NCBI GenBank assembly: GCA_026122225.1
Contig: JANEZZ010002707.1
Span: 186,001 to 250,000 of the forward strand
Origin: Heloderma charlesbogerti
Taxonomy: Eukaryota; Chordata; Lepidosauria; Squamata; Helodermatidae
Reading direction: 5' to 3'
DNA: 64,000 nt
The notes below the pieces were generated by a model, which ran no database searches, was not told the DNA's origin, and was given only the letters and a program-made list of their open reading frames with translations. A program made the translations under genes and the position numbers. This document shows, piece by piece, positions 53,059 through 62,877 of the stretch (position 1 is the first letter of the stretch; each line of letters begins with the position of its first letter).

Positions 53059-54156
53059 TCAGAGCATCCCTGACAGATGGCTGTTCAGCCTCGTCTTGAA
53101 TGCCTCCAGTGTAGGAGAGCCCACCACCTCCCTAGGGAATTGGTTCCATTGTCGTACTGCTCTAACAGTCAGGAAGTTTCTCCTGATGTTCAGCCGGAAT
53201 CTGGCTTCCTGTAACTTGAACCCATGATTCCGTGTCCTGCACTCTGGGATGATTGAGAAGAGATCCTGGCCTTCCTCTCTGTGACAACCTTTCAAGGACT
53301 TGAAGAGTGCTATCATATCTCCCCTCAGTCTTCTCTTCTCAAGGCTAAACATGCCCAGTTCTTTCAGTCTCTCTTCATAGGGCTTTGTTTCCAGTCCTCT
53401 GATCATCTTTGTTGCCCTCCTCTGAACCCTCTCCAGCTTGTCTGCATCCTTCTTAAAATGCGGTGCCCAGAACTGGACACAATACTCTAGATAAGGCCTC
53501 ACCAGTGCTGAGTAGAGGGGAACTAGTACTTCCCAGGATTTGGAAGCTATGCTTCTCTTAATGCAGCCCAAAAGAGCATTTGCCATTTTTGCAGCCACAT
53601 CACATTGTTGGCTCATATTCAGCTTGTGATCCACAACAATTCCAAGATCCTTCTCGCTTGTAGTGTTGTTGAGCCAAGTATCCCCCATCTTGTAACTGTG
53701 CCTTTGGTTTCTTTTTCCTAGGTACAGAACTTGGCATTTATCCCTATTAAATGTCATTCTGTTGCTTTCTGCCCAGCGCTCCAGTCTATCAAGATCTCTT
53801 TGAATTTTGTTTCTGTCTTCCAAAGTATTAGCTATCCCACCCAATTTTGGGTCATCTGCAAATGTGATCAGCATTCCCTGCACCTTCTCCTCCAAGTCAT
53901 TAATAAAAACGTTGAAGAGCACTGGGCCCAGGACTGAGCCCTGCGGTACCCTGCTTTTTACCTCTCCCCACTTAGAGAAGATCCCATTGATAAGCACTCT
54001 TGGAGTCCCATTCTGTAGCCAACTGTGGATCCACCTGATCGTTGTTTCATCTAGCCCACTTTGAGCTAGTTTGCTCATCAGGATATCATGGGGCACTTTG
54101 TCGAAAGCTTTGCTGAGGTCGAAGTATATTATGTCCACAGCATTCCCACAGTCCAC
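53059..54156 (-). pseudogene. CR1 reverse transcriptase, open 365-codon segment
   Basis: Open frame covering RT motif A (YFDLSKAFDKVPHD), the VPQGSVLGPVLFNVFINDLE block, the catalytic FADD (here FADDPKLGG, with Pro where relatives have Thr), and the thumb and C-terminal region up to NFLTVRAVRQWNQFPREVVG and a normal stop. The long intact frame suggests a fairly young insertion. It is still a fragment: the first RT motifs are separated from it by breaks between 54157 and 54715, and the endonuclease is absent. Confidence 0.9.
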
Positions 54157-54487
54157 AAGGGAGATGACCCTATAATGAGATCAGATTAGTCTGGCAGGAT
54201 TTGTTCTTGACAAATCCATGTTGGCTTCAGGTAATCACTGCATTGTTTTCAAGGTGCTTCCAGATGGATTGCTTTATCATCTACTCCAGAATTTTCCCTG
54301 GGATTGATGTCAGACTGACTGGTCTGTAGTTCCCAGGTTCCTCCTTTTTACCCTTTTTGAAGATAGGGATGACATTAGCCCTCCTCCACTCATCTGGCAC
54401 TTCACCCATCCTCCATGATTGCTCAAAGATAATAGACAGTGGTTCTGAGCGTTCTTCTGCCAGTTCCTTTATTACTCTAGGGTACAG

Positions 54488-55201
54488 TTAATCTGGCCCT
54501 GGGGATTTGAACTCATTCAAAGTAATTAGCTGTTCCTTGACCATATGCCTATTGATCTCATGCTGCAATCCTGCTCCTTCAGCCTGTACTTCACCTTTGC
54601 CAGGGGGGGTCATAGACCCTCTTTTGGGAGAAGACTGAGCCAAAGTAGGAACTGAGCACTTTTCTTTGTCATCTGTTATCATTTTGCCATCCTTATTTAA
54701 TAGCTGAACAACCATTTATTTCCTCTGTCTTTTACTATACACGTAGCTGAAGAAAGCTTTTTTGTTGCTTTTAGTATCCCTCACTAACCTCAGCTCATTC
54801 TCAGCTTTAGCCTTCCTGATGCCATCCCTGCAATTCTGTGCTACCTGCCTGTACTCTTCCTTTGTTGCTTGGCCTTCTTTCCACTTCCTATATGTGTCCT
54901 TTTTTGTTTTCAGGTCATCCCTAAGCTTTTTGTGAAGCCACATTGGCTTCTTCTGTTGTCTTCCACCTTTCCTTGTTGGAATTGTTTGTAATTGTGCCTT
55001 GAGAATTTCCTTTTTTAAAAGCTCCCACCCATCTTGGACTCCTTTTCTCGTTAGTGTTGCTTGCCATGGGACCTTACTGATCATTGTTCTGAGTTTATTA
55101 AAATCAGCTTTCCTAAAATCCAGGGTACGGGTTTGGCTACACTTGGCTTTTGCTTCCTTTAGAACCATGAACTCAAGTATAACATGGTCACTTTCCCCCA
55201 A
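54488..55201 (-). pseudogene. CR1 endonuclease end, linker and first RT motifs, broken
   Basis: 55201-54716 carries GESDHVILEF (the endonuclease SDH motif), FRKADFNKLR and the basic linker with RKWKEGQATKEEY. A stop separates it from 54715-54488, which reads on to ITLNEFKSPGPD (the start of the RT fingers). Frame breaks between 54488 and 54157 remove motifs 1-2. Part of the same CR1 as 53059-54156. Confidence 0.85.
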
Positions 55202-55210
55202 AGTTTCTGT

Positions 55211-55865
55211 AACTGCTACTTAACCCATTTTTTTTTCATTTTTGATTCATTTTTTTCCCACTTGAGATAACCAATGGTGCACACAATGCAGCAGTAAGTA
55301 GAATTAGTGGCAGAAACATGGGGAGCAGAGATAATGAGCAAGGATGCAAACTTAAAGCACACTGGAATTCCATGTACCTGAGTAACAAAGTCAGATAGGT
55401 TGCAAACCTGATTAAGAACCCTGAATAGGCAATGTTGGTGTTTAGAAGCCAGAACGATGGTGGGGCACAATTCTTTGTGTATTCCAAAAAGCAGGAAGAG
55501 AGGGATGCCACTGCATACCTTTCAGCTTGGGGAAAGAACTTAATGAAACAGATAGCAAGCATCAGCCAATGATCTGATTTGAAAACAACTATTGTGCTGG
55601 AGTTTGAAGCAACCTTTTTGAATACTTCCCTACATACAGCAGTTTCAGCAAAACAAAAAGGAAAAAGCTTTGGGCCTAAATTTAATTTCAGCACATACTC
55701 TCCACCTTCCCCAATTTGCCCGAGACAGATATAATTTCTGTACTAATATCTCAAGTAAACCCACCATTATAGCTTCAATATCTTTTACAAAATATTAAAT
55801 TATATTTCATTTCTTGTTCTTGCCTTTCTTGAGGTGGTCGCTCTTTTATTGCCCTGCTAGCATTA
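55211..55865. other. No recognised feature
   Basis: Anonymous sequence. A minus frame of 152 codons at 55236-55694 is without recognised motif. Confidence 0.4.
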
Positions 55866-56068
55866 GAGGAACACAGGAACCTGCCTTATACTGAGGCAGA
55901 CTTCAACTCCCAGCATTCCTGATCATTATCCATCATGGTCCATCAAGCTAAGTAATATCAATGACTGGTAGTGGTGTTCCAGGGTCTCAGGGTCTCTGGA
56001 GATGCCAGGGATGAAACTTGGGACCTTCTACATGCAAACCATGTGCTCTACCACTGAGCTATTACAAA
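55866..56068 (-). mobile_element. tRNA-derived SINE, antisense, with a MITE fragment inside
   Basis: ACACAGGAACCTGCCTTATA then CAAGCTAAGTAATATCAATG, CTCTGGAGATGCCAGGGATG and GCAAACCATGTGCTCTACCA are the antisense SINE of the 19085 type. Between them ACTTCAACTCCCAGCATTCC to TATCCATCATGG (about 55899-55938) is a family D MITE fragment not present in the other SINE copies. Confidence 0.75.
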
Positions 56069-56344
56069 GCATGTGGTGTTTGTGCAGATCAAAATGTATT
56101 TGCTTTGAATGATAAAAGCAGCAATCTGTTTGATTACATTTCCTTTGCAAACAAAAAGTATCCCATGAGCCCAAATCTCTTCCTCCTTCCATCTTGGAAT
56201 ATTGCCCATATACTACATCCAAACCAGAACTGCACAACAGCACACGTTTTGGGGGGAAATGCAGTCCCAGAATAAAGTCACATGCTCAGAGTATCCAAAT
56301 GTTGGCTCTGTCCTCCTGGGCCATCACCCCCCACATCCACCTAT
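56069..56344. other. No recognised feature
   Basis: Short anonymous stretch between the SINE at 55866 and a family D MITE. Confidence 0.4.
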
Positions 56345-56486
56345 TGTATCAGGTATGGGAACCTGTGGCCCTCCAGACATTGTTCATTGCTACTCCCATC
56401 ATCCATGACCACTGGCCATGGTGGCTGGGGCTGATGGGATCTGGAGTCCAACAACATCTGGAGGGCCACAGGTTCCCCATCCCTAT
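56345..56486. mobile_element. Foldback MITE family D, full copy
   Basis: GGTATGGGAACCTGTGGCCC and GGGCCACAGGTTCCCCATCC are inverted ends. Inner CCCATCATCCATGACCACTG and GGGGCTGATGGGATCTGGAG also pair. One of the best preserved copies (about 140 bp). Confidence 0.85.
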
Positions 56487-57354
56487 TACATGTTCCCAGA
56501 GTATCCCTGTTTTCATCTGTGATATACTCAAGGGTAGGTGAGTATATGCCAGAAATGCACACATTTCCCAAAGCTAGGTGAGAAGATAAGAAGTGCTCTC
56601 CTGATCCAGTAGTTATGGCAGAGAACCTGGAACTGAATCCTCAGCTTCATGCCAAAAATGATGGAAAGGAGGGGAGTGAGTCAATACTCCAAGCCTGAAT
56701 GTCTTCGGAGAATTCATTCCACTGTCAGCTGCACAGGCAGTATGTGCCGCTTCATTGTCTTTTTATTTTTAGTTCTGTGTGGTCCAGCTGCTTCTTGGCT
56801 TGACAATGTTGCTCCATCAAGCCTCATGGGAACATTACACTCAGTGAGAAAAAGGCACACTTGTACGTATAGGAAGCCTCTTTCAGAGTGAGAGAAACCA
56901 CAGGTGAATTTGCCTTCAAGACTGACTTTCAGTGCTTTCCTGATGTCAGCTTCTTTCAGCAGGAAAAGCTTCGACCCCCGCCCCATGTTCAACTTCCCGG
57001 CACCAAGAAAAGGCAATGGAAAAATACAGAGGTCAGGATGGAGTGCAGCATCATGGGATCACAGAGAAGGACTATGAAGATGAGGGTGGCTGACATCTGC
57101 TTGACATTATCCAAAGGAAAGGCTCAAAGGAGCTCTTTCTGAAGTTCATGAGACACAGCCTGGGGTTCCTGACAAACGGCCAAACAAGTCCCCCTTGTGT
57201 AAATTTTGTACCTTGATCAAAATACGCCTCCTTCTGGCTCTCCCCTAATCTTGTATTTGTAGGCCAGTCTCATGAATGTTTACTCAGAAGTAATTCCAAC
57301 TACATTCAATACTCATCTGTCTCTTTCTTTCAGCTGCTACAGTGAATTCTGCTG
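56487..57354. other. Anonymous sequence
   Basis: No recognised gene. AATGTTTACTCAGAAGTAAT near 57275 is a partial copy of the short repeat at 40285. Confidence 0.4.
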
Positions 57355-57467
57355 CATTATTCCCGCCCCATATTGGCTGCCTTTAGAGCAGTTTATGTTT
57401 AAAGCTTTGACTGGACCGTGCACTGATGGCTTTTTACTTCTCAATATCTCTCAGGTGATATCTCTCC
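57355..57467 (+). mobile_element. L2-like LINE fragment, host of a foldback insertion
   Basis: CATATTGGCTGCCTTTAGAG then TTTAAAGCTTTGACTG resembles the LHWLP...FKALTLTYKAL C-terminal region of L2 ORF2. It probably continues after the insertion at 58029. Short and weak. Confidence 0.45.
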
Positions 57468-58028
57468 TAGGTATGTTGGAGAAATCTGCCACGGACTACA
57501 GTGAGGCCGGATTCTTTGGAATCCGGCCCCACGGGGTCCGTGGCGGAACGGCCTCCCCCCCGCCACCCCCCGAAATCCCCCTCCCCAAGACGGACCTACC
57601 TGGCGGCGGATGTGGCGGCGGAGGCAGCTCCTGCTTGTCTTCCAGCCGCTGCCAGGCTGTTGCGGCCGTCATTTGCGTGGCTGCCTTTTGCCATGACAGG
57701 CTACATAAATACTTACGTAGCCTATCACAGCAAAGAGCAGGGGTGCAAATGGCGGCCGCTACGCCATTTGCGCCCTTGCTCTTTGCCGTGATAGGCTACG
57801 TAAGTATTTACGTAGCCTATCACGGCAAAAGGCAGCCATGCAAATGGCGTAGCGACCGCCATTTGTGGCCGCAGCAGCTGGAATCCAGCTGTGGGTGGCC
57901 CTGGCCGGCGGCTCCGCAAAGTCGCCGCGGAGCGGAGCCGGGGAGGATTCCGGGGGGAGGGATGGAGCTCCTCCCCCCCACTGTGGAAGCCCCGGATCGG
58001 AACGGTTAGCACATTTCGTACATCCCTA
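57468..58028. mobile_element. Foldback hAT-like element, subfamily B copy 1
   Basis: 561-bp GC-rich element. ATCTCTCC (57460-57467) and ATCTCTCT (58029-58036) are an 8-bp TSD with one mismatch. Ends are TAGGTATGTTGG and CGTACATCCCTA. Left hairpin CCGGATTCTTTGGAATCCGG. The core has two palindromes of the type TGATAGGCTACGTAA...TTACGTAGCCTATCA (57695-57730 and 57789-57825) separated by inverted GCAAATGGCG...CGCCATTTGC blocks and AAAGAGCA...TGCTCTTT. No coding capacity. Confidence 0.85.
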
Positions 58029-58154
58029 ATCTCTCTTCAGATGGCACCTGATGTCTGAAGTGTCCTGTTTTACACTGGCTGCTCTCCTGTTCTCTTGGGC
58101 CATCCCCATGCGCAATTTAATGTCCCCTATTTACATCTGCAAAATGTTGGAGGA

Positions 58155-58707
58155 TGTCAGGGTGGAAACTGAGCCCATAGAGCCCCAGAGCTGTTCTGAT
58201 TCTGAGGAAGAGCAACAACCCGTGGGAGAGGAGCTCGCTCATCTCTCACAGGCACAGCGGCAGGGAGAGATCCCTCCTGCCTGCATTCCTGAGAGAGTGA
58301 CCCTGGCAGTGAGAGAGCAGGGGATGGGGCCTTGCTGGACGCTCGGCGCAGACGCAGGGAGTGGCGCCAGATGGAGGGCGCCGAGAGGAGGTGCTCTGCT
58401 CGCTTGGCGCTGAAACAACGGTCGCGTCCCGAAGACGACCAAGGGTAAGAGGGAGGACCTCTCCATAGCCCATAAGTTCAGAATCTTCCTGCCCTCCTCT
58501 TTCAAATGGGGACCAACTGCCTTACCTGGAGCTTAGGCTACTCTGCTAACTATCCCAGTGCAGTTCCTGGCTTAGTCATTGGTGATTAGCTTCTGAAAGA
58601 GTCATTAAGTTGTAAAAGGAATAAAGCCTTGGAAAGAATCCTTTTCATCTGTGTTTTGACTTGGCTATAGGAGGGGACTGTAACAGGCAGCTTGGGCGCT
58701 CCTGACA
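58155..58707 (+). mobile_element. Candidate solo LTR
   Basis: 553-bp unit that starts TGTCAGGGTGG and ends GCGCTCCTGACA, so TGTCAG/CTGACA are short inverted termini with the canonical TG...CA. Flanks GAGGA (58150-58154) and GAGGG (58708-58712) look like a 5-bp TSD with one mismatch. AATAAA sits near 58620, as expected for the R region. The first 250 bp are GC-rich and open in one frame, but no internal retroviral or gypsy region is present. The lineage cannot be told from one LTR. Confidence 0.55.
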
Positions 58708-58712
58708 GAGGG

Positions 58713-59342
58713 TATGTCAGACCCCTGTTGACAAATAACAGCATTTGGTGGCAAATTGTGGGTTAATTAATGGAGCATTAATTAATCCAGGATATGTGGA
58801 AACACACTGTATTGCCCGGCCGTGGGCATTGAACTCTTAGGTTAGAAGTGCCAAGACAGTGATAAATCAGACTCAAAGGTTTGCTTACAAGGAGACTTCA
58901 TTGAGTAACTTACAGCACACAGGCGTACCCAATGGTTGGATCAGGCAGTTTCTCTGAACCCCGAGTCACTGGGTACAATGGGTCTTATACTCTACAGGTT
59001 AGCAATAAGCAGCGTTTCAGCAGCACATGCCCCTAGCGTTCATTCTCAGCATAAACTAACAGCACTTGGTCCTCAAGCACAGCCACCTGTAGCTTCAAGG
59101 TAAACAAATTCTGGTTCTCAGGCACATCAGTGATAAGACATTCTCCTCATTAGCGAGCAATGTTCTTGGAGCTGCTTCCCACCCCTTTGACTCATCTGGC
59201 TACATCAGGAGGCCGGTTAAGGGAAAACAGCAGCCCCCTGACCAAAGGCAAATAGCATTATGGATCTAAGCCACTCTAAAACTACTAATAGCTTGGTTCA
59301 GGCCTGGGGCCTTAGACACACACTGTCCGTGTGCCACAGAGG
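58713..59342. other. Anonymous sequence, possibly another LTR fragment
   Basis: ATTAATTAATGGAGCATTAA and TTAATTAATCC form a small dyad near 58772-58798. CAAGGAGACTTCATTGAGTA and its surroundings look LTR-like, but I cannot define boundaries. Confidence 0.35.
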
Positions 59343-59463
59343 ACCAAACCTGGACACTTTTGGTTATTCATGGGTTAAACAACCCAAAGTTAATCTAAGA
59401 ACAAACCATATGTTAACTTTGGGTTGTTTAATCCATGAACAATCCAAAGTGTCCAGGTTTGGA
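59343..59463. mobile_element. Near-perfect 50-bp foldback element
   Basis: The left arm 59343-59393 (ACCAAACCTGGACACTTTTG ... AACAACCCAAAGTTAA) is the inverse of the right arm 59413-59463 (TTAACTTTGGGTTGTTTAAT ... GTGTCCAGGTTTGG), around a loop of 19 bases. The ACC(A/T)GG(T/A)TTGG-like ends recall the foldback element at 18430. No TSD identified. Confidence 0.8.
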
Positions 59464-60091
59464 TGTCCCGCTAACAACTTACAAATGGAGCATTCATAGG
59501 TTGTTGCTGCAAAACTGGAAGTGGCTCACGAATGGTGCACAGCCCTGCAGATTAACCCATGATTTGCTGCCGAATGCTGTCATTACATGTGAACCAGGTC
59601 ATATACTACTAGGCTAAGTGTGAGGATGAAGTGTTACAGCAGGGAATGTGCAATGGAACACTAACGCAGCTGAAGACACTGAAATGCAGAAGCTTCTTCA
59701 CAATTATATTTGAAAAACATCCACTGAACCTTCCTTGCAGGGAAGTTGTTAGAAGATGTCATTTATTATTAGTGGCAGTTTTACTGTGACAACTGCTAAA
59801 TGTTGGGCTCAGAAATGTAATCTACGTCATGCTTGACAGAAGCGAGGCCAAGTTAACTATCTTTTCCCCTAGTACAATTAACACTATGCACATAAAAAGG
59901 AGGGGGCAGAGAATATGAAAGTGATTAATAGGTTTACGCATATAGATTAAACTCATTAACAGATGAGATTATGCTCTGAAGAGACTGAGCAATCTGCTAG
60001 GTAGCACTAGCAAAAAATGTTAGTAGGACTGAGGAGGCCTATTTCTCAGCCACACCTCTTAAGGGTGCATACTACCTTGCCACCTGCCCCC
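59464..60091. other. No recognised feature
   Basis: Anonymous sequence without a recognised element. Confidence 0.4.
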
Positions 60092-60118
60092 ATCCCACCC
60101 CACCCCACCCCACCCCAG
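60092..60118 (+). repeat. (CACCC)n microsatellite
   Basis: ATCCCACCCCACCCCACCCC and continuing, about five units. Confidence 0.95.
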
Positions 60119-60595
60119 GCAACACTGCAGGGCCACTACGATTTTGTTGTGTGTGCTGTCAACAAGTATTCCATTTTGTGCTATCATATAATACACTGTC
60201 CTTCATCAGCCCATCCACACTCCAATGTTTGCAAAAGCTATCGCCCGGTTGCTCCTTCTAATAACAGGGTGTGCCTGGCAGCCAGTTGCTTTCCCATAAT
60301 GCCCATCAAAAGCAATGAGTTCAAATCCACAACATACCATGAGTGTGGGCGACATATGCATCTATAGCTTTAGCTTTGCTGGTGCTTAATGAAGGTGGGA
60401 AAACCAACTAATTAGGACTGAGCTAAATCCCACCTGCCGATTTCACTGCCCCATTTGTAGTGAGCAAAATAGCAGGGTAGATTTCAGCAGTTTGGGGGTG
60501 TGATGTGGCAGGGGGCGCTGGGGAGGGGGGAGGAGGTGAAAGCCAGCTGAACTTTCTTGTGATGCTTCTCCCACTGGCTGCTCCCATTCCCCCCC
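60119..60595. other. No recognised feature
   Basis: Anonymous sequence. Nothing recognised. Confidence 0.4.
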
Positions 60596-60687
60596 ACACA
60601 CACACAATTCCCCTCTGAACAACACTACATCATGATGATGATGATGAAGTGTTGTTCAGTAGGGAACTCTGTGTGTGTTTGTGTGTG
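60596..60687. repeat. Hairpin with (ATG)n centre and (CA)n/(TG)n arms
   Basis: CTGAACAACACT and AGTGTTGTTCAG are perfect inverted arms flanking ACATCATGATGATGATGATG. Outside them ACACACAATTCCC and GGGAACTCTGTGTGT extend the pairing with small bulges. Confidence 0.8.
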
Positions 60688-60766
60688 ACCGCTAGCTCAC
60701 TTGAAGAACACCACAGCTAAAAACAGGCAACAGCAAAGAAGTGTCAGAGGGGAAAGGCAGTTAGTG

Positions 60767-61164
60767 AGCATCTCTACACCAACCTAAAATCCTGCATTTA
60801 AAACAGGGCTTTGTGCTTCCATTTTAAATGCAGGATCATGACAGACTCGCTGTATACACACTTCCTTTCCCCCCTCCTTTCCCCCCTTGTCTGAGTCTTC
60901 CATATATATTTCATTATACAGCCGCTAGATGGCGCTGTGATCTAGCTCCTCTTATTGCGGGCTTCCTTTTTCAGGGAGGGAACTCAAGCAGAACTCAAGT
61001 GCTGTAATTTGATAGCTCATTATCTCCAATCTTTTAAAAAACGGAATAAAGGTCATTTAGTGAGGGAGATGCCCTGGAAGTCGACAACGTCATCTAAAGG
61101 GCCCACAAACTCCTGTGAGTAACCAGTATCAATGGCAGGATAGAAGCTCCGTGTGAAGAAGCCC
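60767..61164. mobile_element. MITE family F with CTCF-like motif
   Basis: GAGCATCTCTACACCAACCT at the left and GTGTGAAGAAGCCC at the right. The interior has AAACAGGGCTTTGTGCTTCC, TTTGATAGCTCATTATCTCC and AATGGCAGGATAGAAGCTCC, as in 33297 and 34566. CCGCTAGATGGCGCT at 60922-60936 differs from the CTCF core at one position. TSD not settled. Confidence 0.75.
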
Positions 61165-62005
61165 TCAGTTCACCTTTGGCCTCCAGTCCCCAAAATATGA
61201 CCAAATGTTCTTAATAGAGAGCCCTTCGTTGTGATGAGTGGCACGTGTGCGTGTGTATATGGTGGTTCTGTGTACTGCAGGGACCCTGTGTATAACTGCT
61301 TTCTGTGCTCTGCAAAGACACACACTGTATTCCCCTTCCTTCCTAGGAGGCTGTTGGCGGAGGTTAGGGACAGAGGGCATCAGGGACAGAGGGCAAGTCT
61401 TGGCTCCAAGCACAACATCCCCAAAAGCAGCGCTTTTTTGCTCTCCACAGAAACGAATGACAATTCATTCAGATGAGAGAAAGTAAGTGTGTGAGTGTGT
61501 ATGTGATGAAGAAACTCCTTTTTCAATCAATATAAATTTGAAACGGGTCTCAAGATTACCACAAGAGCATGAAGGATTAGTCACAGACAAGGAAACAAAG
61601 TGTGCCCAGGAAGCTGCCTTCATATCCATTGTCTCTTCCAACACAATCCATGTCCTATCTGCCTGATAAGGCCACAGAATAAGTATCCGGTGAAGCGGGA
61701 GAAGTTATAGACTGCCCGTGATTCCTTTTCTGCTCCATTTGCCTTTTATAATTGACAACACACCTGAAACCTCAATGCAACTATCCCCAGTGGGTGCTCC
61801 TAAATTTGCAAGTGGCTCCAGGCCCACTTTGCTAAGAATCCCAAAGAGGAAGAGGGGTGCCAGCAGGGCCAATGGAGACAAAATAGTAAAAGAGTAACAT
61901 GCTCTGAAATCAGGCCTCATCAGTACTTTGTTCACAGCATTCTGCACCAGCTGCAGTTTCCGAACCCTTTTCAAAGGCAGGCCACAAAGACTGCATTACA
62001 ATAGT
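61165..62005. other. Mostly anonymous sequence
   Basis: GGACAGAGGGCATCAGGGAC has a short internal duplication. Around 61900-61995 TTTGTTCACAGCATTCTGCA and ACAATAGTCCAGAC resemble the 3' untranslated region of an antisense L2 (compare TTGCAGTAATCCAGTCT at 26935), low confidence. Confidence 0.4.
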
Positions 62006-62125
62006 CCAGACTTGCCTAACCTGGTGCCCTCCAGATGTGCTGGACTGCAATGGCCACGATGGCTGGGAATTATAGGAGTTGCAGTCCAACACATATGGGG
62101 GGCAAATGGGGAAGGCTGCATTCGT
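62006..62125. mobile_element. Foldback MITE family D, nested in a probable L2 remnant
   Basis: CTTGCCTAACCTGGTGCCCT and GGGCAAATGGGGAAGGC ends, inner GGACTGCAATGGCC and GGAGTTGCAGTCC arms. Flanked on both sides by L2-like 3' sequence (ACAATAGTCCAGAC / TCTAACCTGGATGGGAACA). Confidence 0.75.
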
Positions 62126-62869
62126 CTAACCTGGATGGGAACACAGCATGCGTGACAGTGGCCAGATCTGCCTTCTATGGGAAAAGGTGCTGCCAACACA
62201 CTGGCCAAAGCAGTGCAACAGCACTCCTAGTCATCCACCTGACCATCCAGAAACAAAGCCACGTTCAGGAGCACTCCCACGCCATGGACCCGATTCTCCA
62301 AGGGGAGCGCAACCTCATCCAAAAGAGGTTGTCCTCTTACTCTTGGAGCTGCTTTCCAACTGACCAAAGGCACCTCTGCCTTGCCTGGATTAAGGCTCAG
62401 CCTGCTACCCACATCTTGGGCTCCTTCACATGGAGTTTTTCATGCGATTGTCATTGTTCAGTCATGGTTTTTCCCACATGCTTTACACGATACTGTTTCC
62501 CTGCAGCTGTTGTCCTCTCCCCCCGCCCCCCGGCTTCCCTGTGTTATTTCTTAACAGGGAAAATGCAGTATTTTCTCAGGGAGCACCATCAAACCGCCAC
62601 CTCCTGCCCATATACCTCTGCTGTGGCTCAATGAGCCGCTTTTGTGTGGCACTTGTTGGGGGTGTCATTATCATGACAACACCTGTGACAATGATGGGGT
62701 AGGAATGTCACCCTGCCATGCCTTAGCCCCTTCACCTCTTTGCCATTCCGTTATTGGTTGCCTGCACAGCACAACGTTGTGGGAGTCTGTAAACCTGGTA
62801 GAGTTGCTTTGCTGCCTCTCCTCCATTTCTCCTTCTTCCCTGCTCCCACCGCCACCCCAGCAGCGCTTT
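62126..62869. other. Probable antisense L2 remnant, then anonymous sequence
   Basis: ATCCAGAAACAAAGCCACGT, AGGAGCACTCCCACGCCATG and GCCTTGCCTGGATTAAGGCT near 62245-62400 resemble the antisense 3' region of L2 (compare 27180-27230), low confidence. The rest is not recognised. Confidence 0.4.
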
Positions 62870-62877
62870 ACAATGGG

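Larger units (their letters stand above)
52975..55210 (-). mobile_element. CR1 LINE, 5'-truncated, antisense
   Basis: About 2.2 kb of CR1. The 3' end, read in the sense direction, is TTCCAACCGTACTATTCTATGATTCTATGA, here as ATTCATAGAATCATAGAATA at the left edge, the characteristic short direct repeats of CR1. The 5' edge (about 55210) lies just upstream of the endonuclease GESDHV motif, so most of the endonuclease is missing, as expected of 5' truncation. It is plus-relative antisense, that is, in the MGLL sense. Confidence 0.93.

Noticed and set aside
57272..58009. 245-codon plus-strand reading frame
   Set aside because: It runs through an L2-like fragment into the GC-rich foldback element at 57468-58028 and consists of low-complexity translation of palindromes. 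No domain. Similar frames at 23160-23417, 28662-29123 and 62642-63211 have the same origin.
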